DNA from: Spinacia oleracea
Taxonomy: Eukaryota > Streptophyta > Magnoliopsida > Caryophyllales > Amaranthaceae
NCBI RefSeq assembly: GCF_020520425.1
Contig: NC_079489.1
Location: 98,064,810-98,128,809 of the forward strand
Direction: 5' to 3'
DNA length: 64,000 bases
Of the stretch, positions 1-11,303 are shown in pieces (positions within the stretch are counted from its first letter, which is position 1; each line of letters starts with the position of its first letter). The translations under genes and the position numbers were made by a program. The notes under the pieces were generated by a model. It had not been told where the DNA came from and made no database searches. It saw only the letters and a program-made list of their open reading frames with translations.

Positions 1-2499
1 CGTTACTCAACGAAATCGAGTGATTTTTGTGTCAATTCCGCATGTAAAAGGCATTCTAAAATTTTGACAAAAACATTATTTTTCGGCCGAAACCAGAATT
101 CCCAAATTCGAAGCCTAACTATGACTTTTCGGAGGTTTTAGTTTTTCGAACGCAAAAGTTTGTAATTTTAAGATGTTAAATTGAATATTTGCGATTCTTG
201 TTGTTAAATCTTGAATTTTTGATTGACCTACTGTATATGTTTAACAAATTTGAATGCCTAAGCTTGTTAATTATACAACCTAATTTGTAATTGTAATTAA
301 TTTGTTGAAATTCGAATAATTTAGAATTTGATTGGATTTTCATAATTAATTGACGATTTAATTAGGTATCCATGATTGAAAACCACCATAAAAATTGTTA
401 ATTTATGATAAATTTTAGATTTTTATGACCTAGATTTGAATCCATGATAATCAGAAATTAATTAATTAATAAATTTTCGATTTTTCGCCCTAAAATTATG
501 AAATTAATATGATTTATTAATTAATCATTAATTTTGAAATAAAAGTTTTAATTTTTATGAAATTCGGTCATAAAACTTGCACGCACAAAGCAATGGACGC
601 TACGTGTTACCCTTAAGGGATGTGTATAGTGCGGGCATGCGATGACGAGCAAGGAAGCTCATCGCCCATGCGGTACAATGCAGCGAGGAAGGGCCATGGC
701 ACACGAGCACAAGGCAGCACGATGCCCTTGTGTCGAGTGTTGTGTGCAGCGTGGGCGAGTGGGCAATGGGCGATGGGCATTGGCGTGAGCCAGGCGAGCA
801 GTCGCGTGTGGGCAGCGAGCGTGCTGCGCCACAGCGCCCGCTGCCGCGCCCAGCGAAGCAACCAGACGCGTCGAGTGAGGCAGGCTGCGCGCAGCGTGGC
901 CTGGGCTGGCTGCGATGTGTGTGGCCTGCTCGTGTGATGCCGTACGATCATTCGATGGGGAGCGCTTGCCTCATTACTCGACGGGGCTTGGGCGCAAGCC
1001 CAAGTGCCTCGTCTTGTTACGATTGACGCGTTTTGACTTTAATTTTAAATTTTCAGTTCGGAAACGATTTTAATTAATTTTAAAATTCGTAATTTAAATT
1101 GTTTTCTCGGAATTTAATTTTGAATCATCTAATTATTATAAATTTTAATTTATACTAATTATTTTACTAAAATTAAAACCTTGAATTAATTTAAATTAAT
1201 TTTAATTTAACTGAAAATAAATTAAATGGGTTAAATTATAAATTTATACGAGCTTTAAATTTTAATTAAATTTGTATGTTTCCGGTTAGACTAGGAAATA
1301 CATTTTTATGTTTAAAATTAGTAAAGCATGTGAATTTATTGGTTTATGTGTGAGCATTTTAATCATAAACTCTTGATTAGGTCTACATTCCTTTAAGGTT
1401 AAACAACTTGATTAGAATTATAAGGAGTGAATAATTGGTAGATTATTGGTGCCCTTGATTAATTGCTGCAAATATTTATGTGATGCATAACATGTTCTAC
1501 TAACCAGCTATGTGGGCGATTCATGATAATGAATGGGTGAATGGTATATATTGTATATGTACTGTTTTGCAGGTTATTGAAAAGTGACTAGTATGGCCCA
1601 AATAGGATAGAAAATATGGTCTGCGTACCATTAATTTGAATGTAATATTGGTCTAAAGTACCAAACTTTATTGCTTTTAATATGGTCTGCGTACCATCAA
1701 ATAGTTGTAATTAGTTTAATTATAGCTTATCCTATTGGAAGAAAATGGCGCCTCCCATGGTGAAATTCAAGACGGAGTTTCCAATCCATTTTCAAGACGG
1801 ACTTTGAAGTTGAAGCTTCAAGATGAAGCCGGGCAATACTAGATCACATTTATATCTTATGTATGTTTTAAGTTATTTATTGCTTTAAATATGTCTTAAT
1901 TATGCATGAGATTATAGCTTAATTATGTTGCATGATTAAGGATTTTAGTTCACTTAAAATCTAACCAACATAGTAAGAGCCTTAAGTTCCAAACTTTAAA
2001 ATTGAGTTAAAAGGTGACATGCCAAAATAACACTTACTTGGATAACCTTTACATCAATCTTAGTAATAGTTTTCCGCCATAGCGAGGTGTTACTTATTGA
2101 TTCTAAAGGGGTAAGGTACACAAATAATTGTGAGTACAAGTTAGTTTTGGTGAAACTTAACGATATAAGTAAGGAGTCCTTTTATGTCGTGGCAAATACG
2201 ATAGGTTTACCTATTAAATTCTTAGACGTATCTATCAACCAAGAGTCATTTCTAGACTATTAGCAAAGGCTTTGCTTACCTAAAATATTTTAGAATTGAG
2301 TCTAAATACATAATGTGCTTAATTCTTCAATGATTTAAGGATCTTGGAATCATTTTATTCACACCTGCAGGAACATATAACTTGAATAAAATGCTTAATA
2401 AATGATAAATTATGCGTGTATGCTAGAATTTAAAGTTTATTAAGAGAAACTGTGAATGATTATTTATTTGTTTATTCTTTTTCAATTGTAGTTTTAACT
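1..2499 (+). other. Untranslated leader of Copia 1
   Basis: AT-rich sequence with no credible reading frame, broken by a GC-rich block. Parts at about 1570-1760 (the words GTGACTAGTATGGCC and ATGGTCTGCGTACCAT) recur in reverse complement at about 22490-22710 in Copia 2, so this is conserved element leader rather than host DNA. ATGGTCTGCGTACCAT occurs twice here (about 1616 and 1682) and is itself partly palindromic. The leader ends at the gag ATG at 2500. Confidence 0.75.
610..1020. other. GC-rich block inside the Copia 1 leader
   Basis: About 400 bases rich in GCG, CAGCG and GTGCG words lie between strongly AT-rich flanks. Overlapping frames on both strands are open here simply because stop codons are rare in such sequence; none shows a domain. 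A comparable block sits at the same relative place in the Copia 2 leader (about 23140-23400). Confidence 0.6.
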
Positions 2500-3545
2500 A
2501 TGGCAAACAACAACTCATTCAACATCCGATCAATTCTCGAAAAGGAGAAGTTGAACGGGAAGAACTTCCTTGACTGGCAAAGGAACTTGCAAATAGTTCT
2601 TATGCAGGAAGAAAAGGAGTATGTACTGGAAGAGGCGATGCCCGAAGCCGCTGGCGACGGGGTCACTCAGGCAGCCCTCAATCGTTGGATTGATGCCAAA
2701 AAGGATGTGAAATGTCTAATGCTTGCAACCATGAGTGCAGATCTACAATAAACGTTCATTAACTCAGATGCTTTCACGATCATCAGTGAGTTAAAGAACA
2801 TGTTCCAAGATCTGGCTCGAGTCGAAAGATTCGAGACTCATAGGAAAATTCTTGAGACCAAGCTTAAGAAAGGCGAGCCCGTAAGTCCACATGTTCTCAA
2901 AATGATTGGACTCATTGAGAATATGAGTCGGCTGGATCAGCAATTCTCTCAGGAAATAGCTGTAGACACCATCCTCCATTCTCTTCATAACGGGTATGAT
3001 CAGTTCAAGCTGAAATACAGTATGAATATTCTGGACAAAACGCTCACTGAGCTTCACGGTATGCTAAAGACCGCTGAAAAGACGCTCAAAAGTGATAAGC
3101 ACGATGTGCTTATGGTGCGTGGGGGCAAGTTCAAGAAATCTGGTAAGAAGAGGAATGCTAAGAAAGGTGGCAACAAGGCCAGCCAGACTAAGCAACCAGG
3201 CGGCACCAAATCTGAAAAGAAGAAGGTGAGCCAACCCACTTTTGAATCTGAATGCTTCTACTGTAAGAAGAAGGGGCATTGGAAGAGAGATTGCTTGAAG
3301 CTTAAGGAAGATCAGAAGAACGGAACAGTCGTTTCATCTTCAGGTATTTTTGTTATAGACTGTATACTTGCAAATTCAACTTCTTTGGTATTAGATAAAG
3401 GTTGTGGCTCACACTTATGTTCCAATTTGCAGGGACTAAGAAGAAGTAGAAGGTTAAGCAAGGGTGAAGTCGACCTACGAGTGGGAAATGGAGCACGGAT
3501 TGCTGCATTAGCTGTAGGAACTTATTATTTGTCTTGCCCTCTGGG
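2500..3545 (+). pseudogene. Copia 1 gag and protease region
   Basis: Starts at ATG 2500 (M-A-N-N-N-S-F-N), matching the start of the Copia 2 gag. The capsid part includes the motif KLNGKNFLDWQRNL. A TAA at 2750-2752 replaces a lysine codon kept in Copia 2, cutting gag after about 83 residues; the frame then resumes with TFINSD. A basic lysine-rich stretch precedes a CCHC zinc knuckle (CFYCKKKGHWKRDC, about 3259-3300) for RNA binding. The protease motif reads D-K-G-C-G-S-H where retropepsins need D-T/S-G, as Copia 2 keeps, so protease is probably inactive. The frame is lost near 3540, and the C-terminal end (V-P-S-L-T-K-N) continues in another frame. Confidence 0.85.
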
Positions 3546-4481
3546 CTAGTTTTGGAACTGGAAGACTGTTTCCATGTTCCAAGTCTTACTAAAAACATCA
3601 TTTCTGTTTCTTGCTTAGATGCTAAGGGATTTTCCTTTTTAATAAAAGACAATAGTTGTTCGTTTTATTTTAAAGAGATGTTTTATGGATCTACTAAATT
3701 AGTCAATGGACTTTATTTATTAGATCACGACAAACAAGTTTATAACATAAATACCAAAATGGCCAAAAAGAATGATTCAGATCTAACCTATCTGTGGCAT
3801 TGTCGATTAGGCCATATTAACTTGAAACGCATAGAAAGACTTCAAAAGGAAGGAATTCTAGAACCATTTGACTTAGAGGATTATCGTAAGTGTGAATCAT
3901 GTTTACTTGGCAAAATGACAAAGCAACCTTTCTCTAAAGTTGGAGAAAGAGCAACTGAACTATTGGGTTTAATCCATACAGATGTATGTGGACCACTGAG
4001 TATAAATGCTAGGGGTGGTTTCAACTACTTTATCACTTTCACTGATGACTTCAGTAGATATGGTTATGTCTACCTAATGAAACATAAGTCTGAATCCTTT
4101 GACAAATTCAAGGAATTTCAGAGTGAAGTAGGGAATCAATTAGGCAAGAAGATTAAGGCACTGCGGTCTGACAGAGGCGGTGAATATCTGAGCTATGAAT
4201 TTGATGACCATCTGAAAGAATGTGGAATTCTATCAGAATTGACTCCTCCTGGAACACCACAATGGAACGGTGTGTCGGAACGGAGGAACAGAACCTTGCT
4301 AGACATGGTTAGATCAATGATGGGTCAGGACGAACTTCCAAAAGAATTTTGGGGACATGCACTAAATACAGCTGCACTCACTATAAATAGAGCTCAGTCT
4401 AAAGCTATTGAAAAGACTCCATATGAGTTATGGTTTGGAAAGCCTCCAAAAGTGTCTTTTCTTAAGATTTGGGGTTGTTAA
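3534..4481 (+). pseudogene. Copia 1 integrase (GAG-pre-integrase plus rve core)
   Basis: The pre-integrase zinc-binding module H..H..C..C is visible (LWHCRLGHIN through C-E-S-C-L). The catalytic core has D in LIHTDVCGP, D in LRSDRGGEY and E in GVSERRNRTL, the D,D35E triad of retroviral-type integrases that insert cDNA into chromosomes. The segment ends with FLKIWGC, followed by a TAA where Copia 2 reads on (C-E-A-Y-V-K). The core looks complete, but the polyprotein is broken on both sides by frame changes. Conserved neighbours gag upstream and RT downstream give the Copia order. Confidence 0.88.
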
Positions 4482-4733
4482 GTACAAACGATTAATTTCA
4501 GACAAACTTCATCCAAAATCTGACAAATGTATCCTTGTGGGCTATCCAAAGGAAACAAAGGGGTATTACTTCTACAACACATCTTAGAACAAGGTGTTTG
4601 TTGCTCGAGATGGTGTCTTTTTGGAGAAAGATCACATTTCCAAAATGACAAGTGGGAGAAAAGTAGACCTTGAAGAAATTCGAGTCGAACAACAAACTCC
4701 AGAGAATGCTCAAAATGACATTCAGGATGAAAC

Positions 4734-5329
4734 TCAGAGATCTTTAGAAGTATCTGGTGAGAATCATGGCCAATCTAGAAATGTTACCCCGCGTAGATCG
4801 CAAAGATATAGATCTCAACCGGAAAGGTACTTAGGTATTTTGACGAACGAGAGCTATGACGTTCTATTACTTGAAAGTGATGAACCTGCGACTTACAAAC
4901 AAGCTATGACGAGCCCTAGCTCCAAGCAATGGCAAGAAGCCATGCAATCTGAATTAGACTCCATGTTTGAAAACCAAGTATGGGATTTGGTCGATTTGCC
5001 AAATGGCTACCAAGCCATTGGAAGCAAATGGTCAGAGATCTTTAGAAGTATCTGGTGAGAATCATGGCCAATCTAGAAATGTTACCCCGCGTAGATCGCA
5101 AAGATATAGATCTCAACCGGAAAGGTACTTAGGTATTTTGACGAACGAGAGCTATGACGTTCTATTACTTGAAAGTGATGAACCTGCGACTTACAAACAA
5201 GCTATGACGAGCCCTAGCTCCAAGCAATGGCAAGAAGCCATGCAATCTGAATTAGACTCCATGTTTGAAAACCAAGTATGGGATTTGGTCGATTTGCCAG
5301 ATGGCTACCAAGCCATTGGAAGCAAATGG
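4734..5329 (+). repeat. 298-bp tandem duplication in Copia 1 pol
   Basis: Bases 4734-5031 and 5032-5329 are copies of each other. The only difference I can see is AAATGGCTACC versus AGATGGCTACC near the ends. The unit runs from the integrase/RT linker (TCAGAGATCTTTAG) to GAAGCAAATGG. At 298 bp it is not a multiple of three, so it shifts the reading frame and makes two overlapping open frames of 154 codons each. Near identity implies a recent event. Confidence 0.93.
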
Positions 5330-6026
5330 GTTTTCAAACTGAAAAAGGACAAGGATGGGAAACTTGAAGTTTTAAAAGCTAGATTGGTTGCAAAAAGGTT
5401 ACAGGCAAGTCCACGGCGTGGATTACGATGAAACCTTTTCACCAGTTGCAATGCTAAAGTCTATTCGGATAATGTTAGCAATCGCTGCATATTACGATTA
5501 CGAAATATGGCAGATGGATGTCAAAATTGCTTTCTTAAACGGCGTTTTAACAGAAACTGTGTTTATGACACAGCCTGAAGGTTTTGAGGATCCAAAGAAT
5601 GCTAAAAAGGTATGCAAGCTAAAGAAATCAATCTATGGATTGAAGCAGGCATCAAGGAGCTGGAATATACGTTTTGATGAAGCAGTCAGTGACTTTGGTT
5701 TCATCAAGAACGCAGACGAATCTTGTGTATACAAGAAGTTCAGTGGGAGCAAAATTGGGTTTCTAGTATTATATGTCGACGACATATTACTTATCGGAAA
5801 TGACATTTCTATGTTGAACTCTGTTAAGATTTGGCTTGGGAAATTGTTTTCGATGAAGGATCTAGGAGAAGCACAGTACTTACTGGGCATCAAGATTTAC
5901 AGAGATAGATCTAAAAAGATGATTGGACTTAGTCAAAGCACTTATATAAATAAGGTGCTTGATAGGTTCAAGATGGCAGACCCCAAGCGAGGCTACCTAC
6001 CCATGTCTCATGGAATGACTCTATGA
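5270..6026 (+). pseudogene. Copia 1 reverse transcriptase
   Basis: Copia-type RT (RVT_2). Visible are the N-terminal part W-V-F-K-L-K-K-D, then F-S-P-V-A with the conserved QMDVKIAFLNG, the linker YGLKQASR, and the catalytic YVDD box (LVLYVDDILLIGND, about 5768-5810). The frame shifts near 5398, between VAKR and GYRQVHGVDYDETF, and ends at a TGA at 6024 after SHGMTL, where the family reads on. It would copy element RNA into DNA in cytoplasmic particles; this copy cannot make the full polyprotein. Confidence 0.88.
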
Positions 6027-6065
6027 AAGACTCAGTGCCCAAAAACACTAGATGAGCGTAGACGA

Positions 6066-6761
6066 ATGAATGGGATTCCATATGCATCATTGATTGGTTC
6101 AATAATGTATACTATGATATGTACACGCCCGGATGTTGCGCATGCACTCAGTGCTACGAGCAGATACCAGTCAGACCCAGGAGAGGCACATTGGACTGCT
6201 GCCAAGAACATTCTGAAGTACCTGAAAAGGAACAAAGATGATTTCCTGGTCTATGGTGGAGATGATGAATTAATTGTTAAAGGCTATACGAACGCAAGTT
6301 TCCAAACCGACAAAGATAATTTCATATCACAGTCCGGGTTTGTCTTCTGCCTCAACGGAGGTGCAGTAAGCTGGAAAAGTGCTTAAGCAAAGCAGCATTG
6401 CGGATTCTACAACTGAAGCGGAGTACATTGCTGCACATGAAGCAGCAAAGGAAGCTATATGGCTAAGGAAGTTCATAGGTGAACTTGGTGTAGTCCCCTC
6501 CATTAAAGGACCAATAGCTCTGTATTGTGATAATAATGGAGCTATTGCACAGGTAAAGGAGCCTAGACACCACTAGAGAGTCAAGCATGTACTTCGTAGA
6601 TTTCACCTTCTACGAGAGTTTGTTGAAAGAAAAGAAGTCGAGATAAGCAAGATTGGAACTGATGACAACATCTTAATCCATTAACTAAACCTCTGCCACA
6701 GGCGAAGCACAACTCGCACACTGTAGCTATGGGAATCAAGCATGTTGGAGAATGGCTTTGA
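6066..6761 (+). pseudogene. Copia 1 RNase H domain
   Basis: Copia RNase H begins after R-M-N-G-I-P-Y-A-S-L-I-G and shows TRPDVAHALS, then Y-T-N-A-S-F where the usual catalytic D is in Y-T-D-A, then STTEAEYIA and YCDNNGAIA. A frameshift lies near 6380 (SWKSA/K-Q-S-S-I-A-D-S-T). A TAG replaces Q after EPRHH at about 6575. The family end V-G-E-W-L-stop lies at 6747-6761, the same ending as in Copia 2. Confidence 0.82.
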
Positions 6762-7607
6762 ACTCCTTATCTAATGTTTTAAAGTTTTAGAGTTTAATAC
6801 TTTGTAAAACATTATTGGTTAATCATTCACATTAATGAATAGAATTCATTTTTTCCATTTAATTTGTGGTTTATTAAATGATGAGTCCCTTCAATTTGAC
6901 GATATATTCAAGATAGACTGTTAGGACCAGTCCCGTGACTAAGAAATGTCTATCAAGTGAACTTGAATGTCAAAAGTTGAAAATGGTCCCTGGTCGGAGT
7001 TTTCTATAAAGATGGACGCATAGAAAACGTTAGACGACTAGAATGCAAGATGACTAGTAGTTCTGTTTCTTGAACTATGTGGACATGGCAATGTCGTAAT
7101 CATTTGCATAGATACTTACTTTGGGAAGACTAGTATCGGACAGACCTATGAAACTTTACTGTAAGAGATGAAAATCTGTCATAAGTAAATTTCATTAAAA
7201 TTATTAGACACTAAATCCTCAATACCTGAGTGATTTGAGATTACTTGTTTGAGAACTGGTTACTTTGACGTTGTCAACCGTCGCACTGTAAAGGAGGCTA
7301 TAAAGGCAACGCTCAGGTAATCACCTATCAAACGAAGTCTAATCTCAAGATCGCAAGATTGGGATTGTCCTCCCATAAATCGGGATGAGATGCTGAAAGT
7401 TGTATAAGGCCACTCGGAGAGCTAGAAACTGTAAAATGCATGGCCGTGCTCAGATGATTCATAGGCTATGATTATCTGTTTATTTGATCAGTTGAACTCT
7501 GAAATCGAGAAATACCACTGGACATAATAAGGATGACAACTCTTACCTTATGTTCAAGAGCAAGCATCGAGTGACAAAGGAATTAGGAAATACACACTTG
7601 TCCCTAA
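6762..7607 (+). other. Copia 1 3' non-coding segment
   Basis: Non-coding sequence between the RNase H stop and the polypurine tract. Its counterpart in reverse complement, 17180-18006 of Copia 2, shares blocks such as the GCATGGCCGTGCTCAGA word at about 7439. It is element DNA with no gene visible. Confidence 0.7.
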
Positions 7608-7622
7608 GGACAAGTGGGAGAC
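7608..7622 (+). promoter_or_regulatory. Polypurine tract of Copia 1
   Basis: GGACAAGTGGGAGAC sits directly before the LTR start TGAAGG. The same tract occurs in reverse complement before the Copia 2 LTR. It primes plus-strand DNA synthesis. Confidence 0.85.
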
Positions 7623-8938
7623 TGAAGGAAATAATGCCCTTGGTCCAAGTATGCATTTAATGATAAGTCTAATAAATGTGATTCAGTATTAATTATACAA
7701 GTTAATAATTCAGTGAGATCAAGTGAGCTGTATGCCTAGCTAGAGGCCGCTTCAGTTCAAGTGGATTAATGATATTAATCCACAGCTTACTCTTGACTGA
7801 ACCCGTAGGGTCACACAAATAGTACGTAAACAGATCAAGTATTTCATGGCATTAAATACTCTATCTAATCAATATTCGGAATCGACAGATCTTGGTTTCA
7901 GTGGGAGCTGAGATCGTCAAAGGCAAGTAAATGAATACTCCAGAAACGATGATATTGTCGGAAATGGAAATATGGATCGTATCGGAAATATAAATATTAT
8001 CCAAGTCGTAGATGTTGCCGGAAACGGAAACATGGTACGTATCGGAAAATATTATCGGAAATGGAAATATTGCCGGAATCGGAAATATTGCCGGAAACGG
8101 AAATATTGTCAGAATATTATCGGAATCGGAAAATAATTCCGGAAACGGAAATATTAAATATTTGTTCGAGACGGAAATTAATTCCGGAATCGGAAATGTT
8201 AAATATTGTTCGTATCGGGAAATGAATTCCGAAATCGGGAAATTAATCGGAAGCGCAACGAGCTTGCTAGACGAAGGCCCAGGACGAAGCCAGGCCTGCG
8301 TCCTGCAAGGCAATAGCGCGCCACACACGCCCATCCCAAGGCTGCGCCAGGCCCAGCGCGCGCCAAAGTTCCAGGCAGCTCGTGGGCTTCGTGGCTGAGT
8401 GGGCTGCGTCGCTCGGGCTTCGCGCGCGCGCGCATGGCGCCCCTCGTGGGCTGCTGTGCGTGCGTGTGTGTTTGTGTTCACATACGAAACCTAAAGCATA
8501 TAGGATTCGTTTGATGATTAAATTTCCTAATCCTAAAAGATAAATTAATTAATTAAAGAGTTATGCTAGGATTCTAATTTAATTAATTCGTATCCTAGTA
8601 GGATTCGATTGCTTATTCCATGGCCTATAAATATGAGATCTAGGCTCATAATTTATAACGAGTTTGAAGTATTTAAAGGTAAGAATTTGAGCAAAATTTC
8701 AGCCATACACTTTGCCCATAATAGCCGAATATTTTAGTACCTTAAGGGCGATTCTAGTTGGTCAATCTTAAGGCGGATCCGGACGTTCTTGTTCGGTTCG
8801 GGCGCAGCAAGGGAGGGCACGCTACAAAGAGTATGCATCCTAATTATGCTAATTGTTATGTGACAATTAATTTGGAATCCTGGCATTTATGGTTTTTCCG
8901 CATGATTTATATTCGTTTATGTGTATCATAACCTAACA
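7623..8938 (+). repeat. 3' LTR of Copia 1
   Basis: Begins TGAAGGAAATAATGCCC right after the polypurine tract and ends CATAACCTAACA, the TG...CA limits expected of an LTR; length 1316 bp. The first 250 bases resemble the Copia 2 LTR (conserved AGATCAAGTGA and AGCTTACTCTTGACTGAACC words). A likely TATA region, GGCCTATAAATATGAG (about 8623), fits an LTR promoter. The right limit rests on the CA end only, since no target duplication can be checked. Confidence 0.78.
7945..8240. repeat. Degenerate GGAAAT/CCGGAA minisatellite in the LTR
   Basis: Some fifteen variants of CGGAAA(T/C)GGAAATATTGC, spaced about 12-24 bases, fill this part of the LTR. Copia 2 LTRs lack it. Open frames across it are artefacts of the repeat. 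Confidence 0.75.
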
Positions 8939-9486
8939 GAAGCAACGTTCCTTTTCCGGCCATTTTGAAGGAGCAGTAGTGTATACTTCGTATTTGATTT
9001 ATTTGTAATGATTATTGGTTTTAGTTAAAAATAATTTTATTTTAGTTACCCTTTTATTGTATTTAGTTATGAAATAAAATGGTTTAGTTAAATCTTTTCT
9101 TAGTTATGATTATATTTGTTTTAGTTAAGAATGGTTCATTGTTTTAACTATTTCGTTTTGTTGCTTAACTAATTGGTTTCATTGATTAACTAGTTGGTTC
9201 TAATGTTTAACTAATTGAATTTCAGATTTAACTATTTGAATTTAAGGCTTAACAAATACTTTTTTAATATATGTAAACTTATTGGTTCCGTTGCTAACTA
9301 ATTAGTTTCGTTGCTTAACTAATTAGTTTCATTTCTTAACTAATTGAATTTTAGGATTAACTAATTAGTTTCAGTGCTTACTAATCAGTTTCATTGCTTA
9401 ACTAATTAGTTTCAATGCTTAACTAATTGAATTTCACGCTTAAAAAATACTTATAAAAATCACTTTAACGAGAATAGGAACAACAT

Positions 9487-9533
9487 GAGTCAAAACCATT
9501 TTCCAAGGAAGTCAAAACCATTTTCCAAGGAAA
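9487..9533. repeat. 21-bp tandem duplication
   Basis: GTCAAAACCATTTTCCAAGGA occurs twice in succession. Confidence 0.85.
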
Positions 9534-11249
9534 TGATGGGTCAAACCCCAAAAATATTACACCTAGCCCATTATAATATCACTTTAGGGTCGCTAGTAAA
9601 GAATCTTCATTAACGATTTAATCTTACCAAAAATACGATTATTCTTAACTAAATCTAAGAAAATCATAACTAAAACTTATAAAATCTTAACTAAACTTAG
9701 AAACATATAACTAAAACTTCTGAAATCATAACTAAAACTCCGAAAAGCATAACTAAAACTTCTAAAATCATAACTAAAACTCAAAAAATCTTAACTAATT
9801 AGTTCTAACACTTAACTAATAGGTTTCAGTGCTTAACTAATTTGTTCGGTTTCTTAACTAATTAGTTTCATCGTTTAACTAATTGGTCTAAATTCTTAAC
9901 TAGTTGATCAATTGTTTAACTAATTGGTTTCATTGCATAATTAATTGAATTTCAGGCTTAACAACTAGTATATTTATAGTTGTAAATTGATTAGTTTCAT
10001 TACTAAACAAATTAGTTCCACTGCTTAACTAATTGGATTAATTGCTTAACTAATTGGATTTGTTTCTTAAATAATTCGTTTTAGTGCTTAACTAATTGGT
10101 TTCATTGCTTAACTAATTAGTTGCATTGCTTAACTAATTCGTTAGTTAAAAATTATTTTGTTTTAATTAAGGTTAATTATTAAATTTATGTAATTTGACG
10201 TTGTTAATGATTGCTTATCTTGTATCATTGCATCCAGTTCTTCTGAACTGCAATAGATGCAGCGCAATAGGGGAAAATCTTTTGTTATTGAGCCGTACAT
10301 CGACAAATACTACGAACTATTACATATATATGTAACTTTGTTTTAAAACCATCATGAATGTGATAAATATAGTGCAATGTGATTAAAGTTAAGAATAAGA
10401 TTTAATCATGTTTTGATAGGTAGATGGGTCCTAATGATCTGCCTATGATATACATGGTCCATTATGAGATTGATTGTGTTTCATACTTTCATAACTTTCA
10501 TAATTTGATTGATAATACAATATAGTTTTGGAGTGGACTACTCGAGTTATAGAAAATATTATGCATAAAAGTACATACTCGCGATAATGATAAGACGCTT
10601 CAATATTAATTAAGATAAAGTCCCTAACCATGGTTTCATTGCTTAACTAATTGGTTTCATTTCTTAACTAATTGGTTTCATTGCTTTACTAATCGAATTT
10701 CAGGCATAACTAATTGATTTCATTGTTTTAACTAATTTGTTCATTTATTTAACTAATTGGTTTTATTACTTAACTAATTGAATTCCAGGCTTTACTAATT
10801 AGTTCTAGTGCTTAACAAATTGAATTTCAGGCATAACTAATTGATTCCATTGTTTTAACTAACTCGTCCCATTGCTTAACTAATTAGTTCCATCGTTTAA
10901 CTAATTGTTTTATTGCTTAACTAATTGGTTTCATTGCTTAACTAACTAGCTTTTGAGCCCGTTCAAAGAACTGGCGGTTGAAGAGTGGTTATTTAGTGTA
11001 TCTTTTTAAGCTATAATTTTATTGAGTTTGTGATTTTAGGGAGAATAGAGGTAAAATTTGAAGGTTGAAAGCATATATATAAATTAAATAGTGTATTAAT
11101 ATTGAGTGTTAATCGGGAAAATGGAGTGGAAGATGTAGAATTAATAGATTGGTGAATTGATGTTGTATGAGGAAGATGAAGTGAAAGAGGTGGTTGGAGT
11201 TGCATAATATAACAAAAAAAAACCCCAAATTGATGTAGGAAAGAATGAA

Positions 11250-11303
11250 TGACACGTGTCATGTAATCAAATGTGGTGACACGTGTCATCTAATCAAATG
11301 TGG
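11250..11303. repeat. 27-bp direct repeat carrying the palindrome TGACACGTGTCA
   Basis: Two copies of a 27-base unit, GACACGTGTCAT(G/C)TAATC plus AAATGTGGT, stand head to tail with one difference. Each holds the perfect 12-base palindrome TGACACGTGTCA around the G-box core CACGTG, which plant bZIP and bHLH proteins bind. Whether anything is regulated here cannot be told. Confidence 0.8.

Larger units (their letters stand above)
1..8938 (+). mobile_element. Copia LTR retrotransposon 1 (5' LTR outside window)
   Basis: The order gag, protease, integrase, reverse transcriptase, RNase H identifies a Ty1/copia element. The 3' LTR and polypurine tract are in the window. The 5' LTR must lie before base 1, because the opening sequence resembles the leader that follows the 5' LTR in the related minus-strand Copia element at 16137-38286. 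The leader (about 2.5 kb) is long. The LTR start (TGAAGGAAATAATGCCC) and the polypurine tract GGACAAGTGGGAGAC recall Angela/Tork-type elements; that lineage call is inference. The copy is dead: it has a nonsense codon in gag, an altered protease triad, frameshifts, and a 298-bp duplication in pol. Confidence 0.9.

Noticed and set aside
613-1026. Overlapping Arg/Ala-rich open frames
   Set aside because: They are a product of a GC-rich block with few stop codons; no domain and no agreement between the two Copia leaders.
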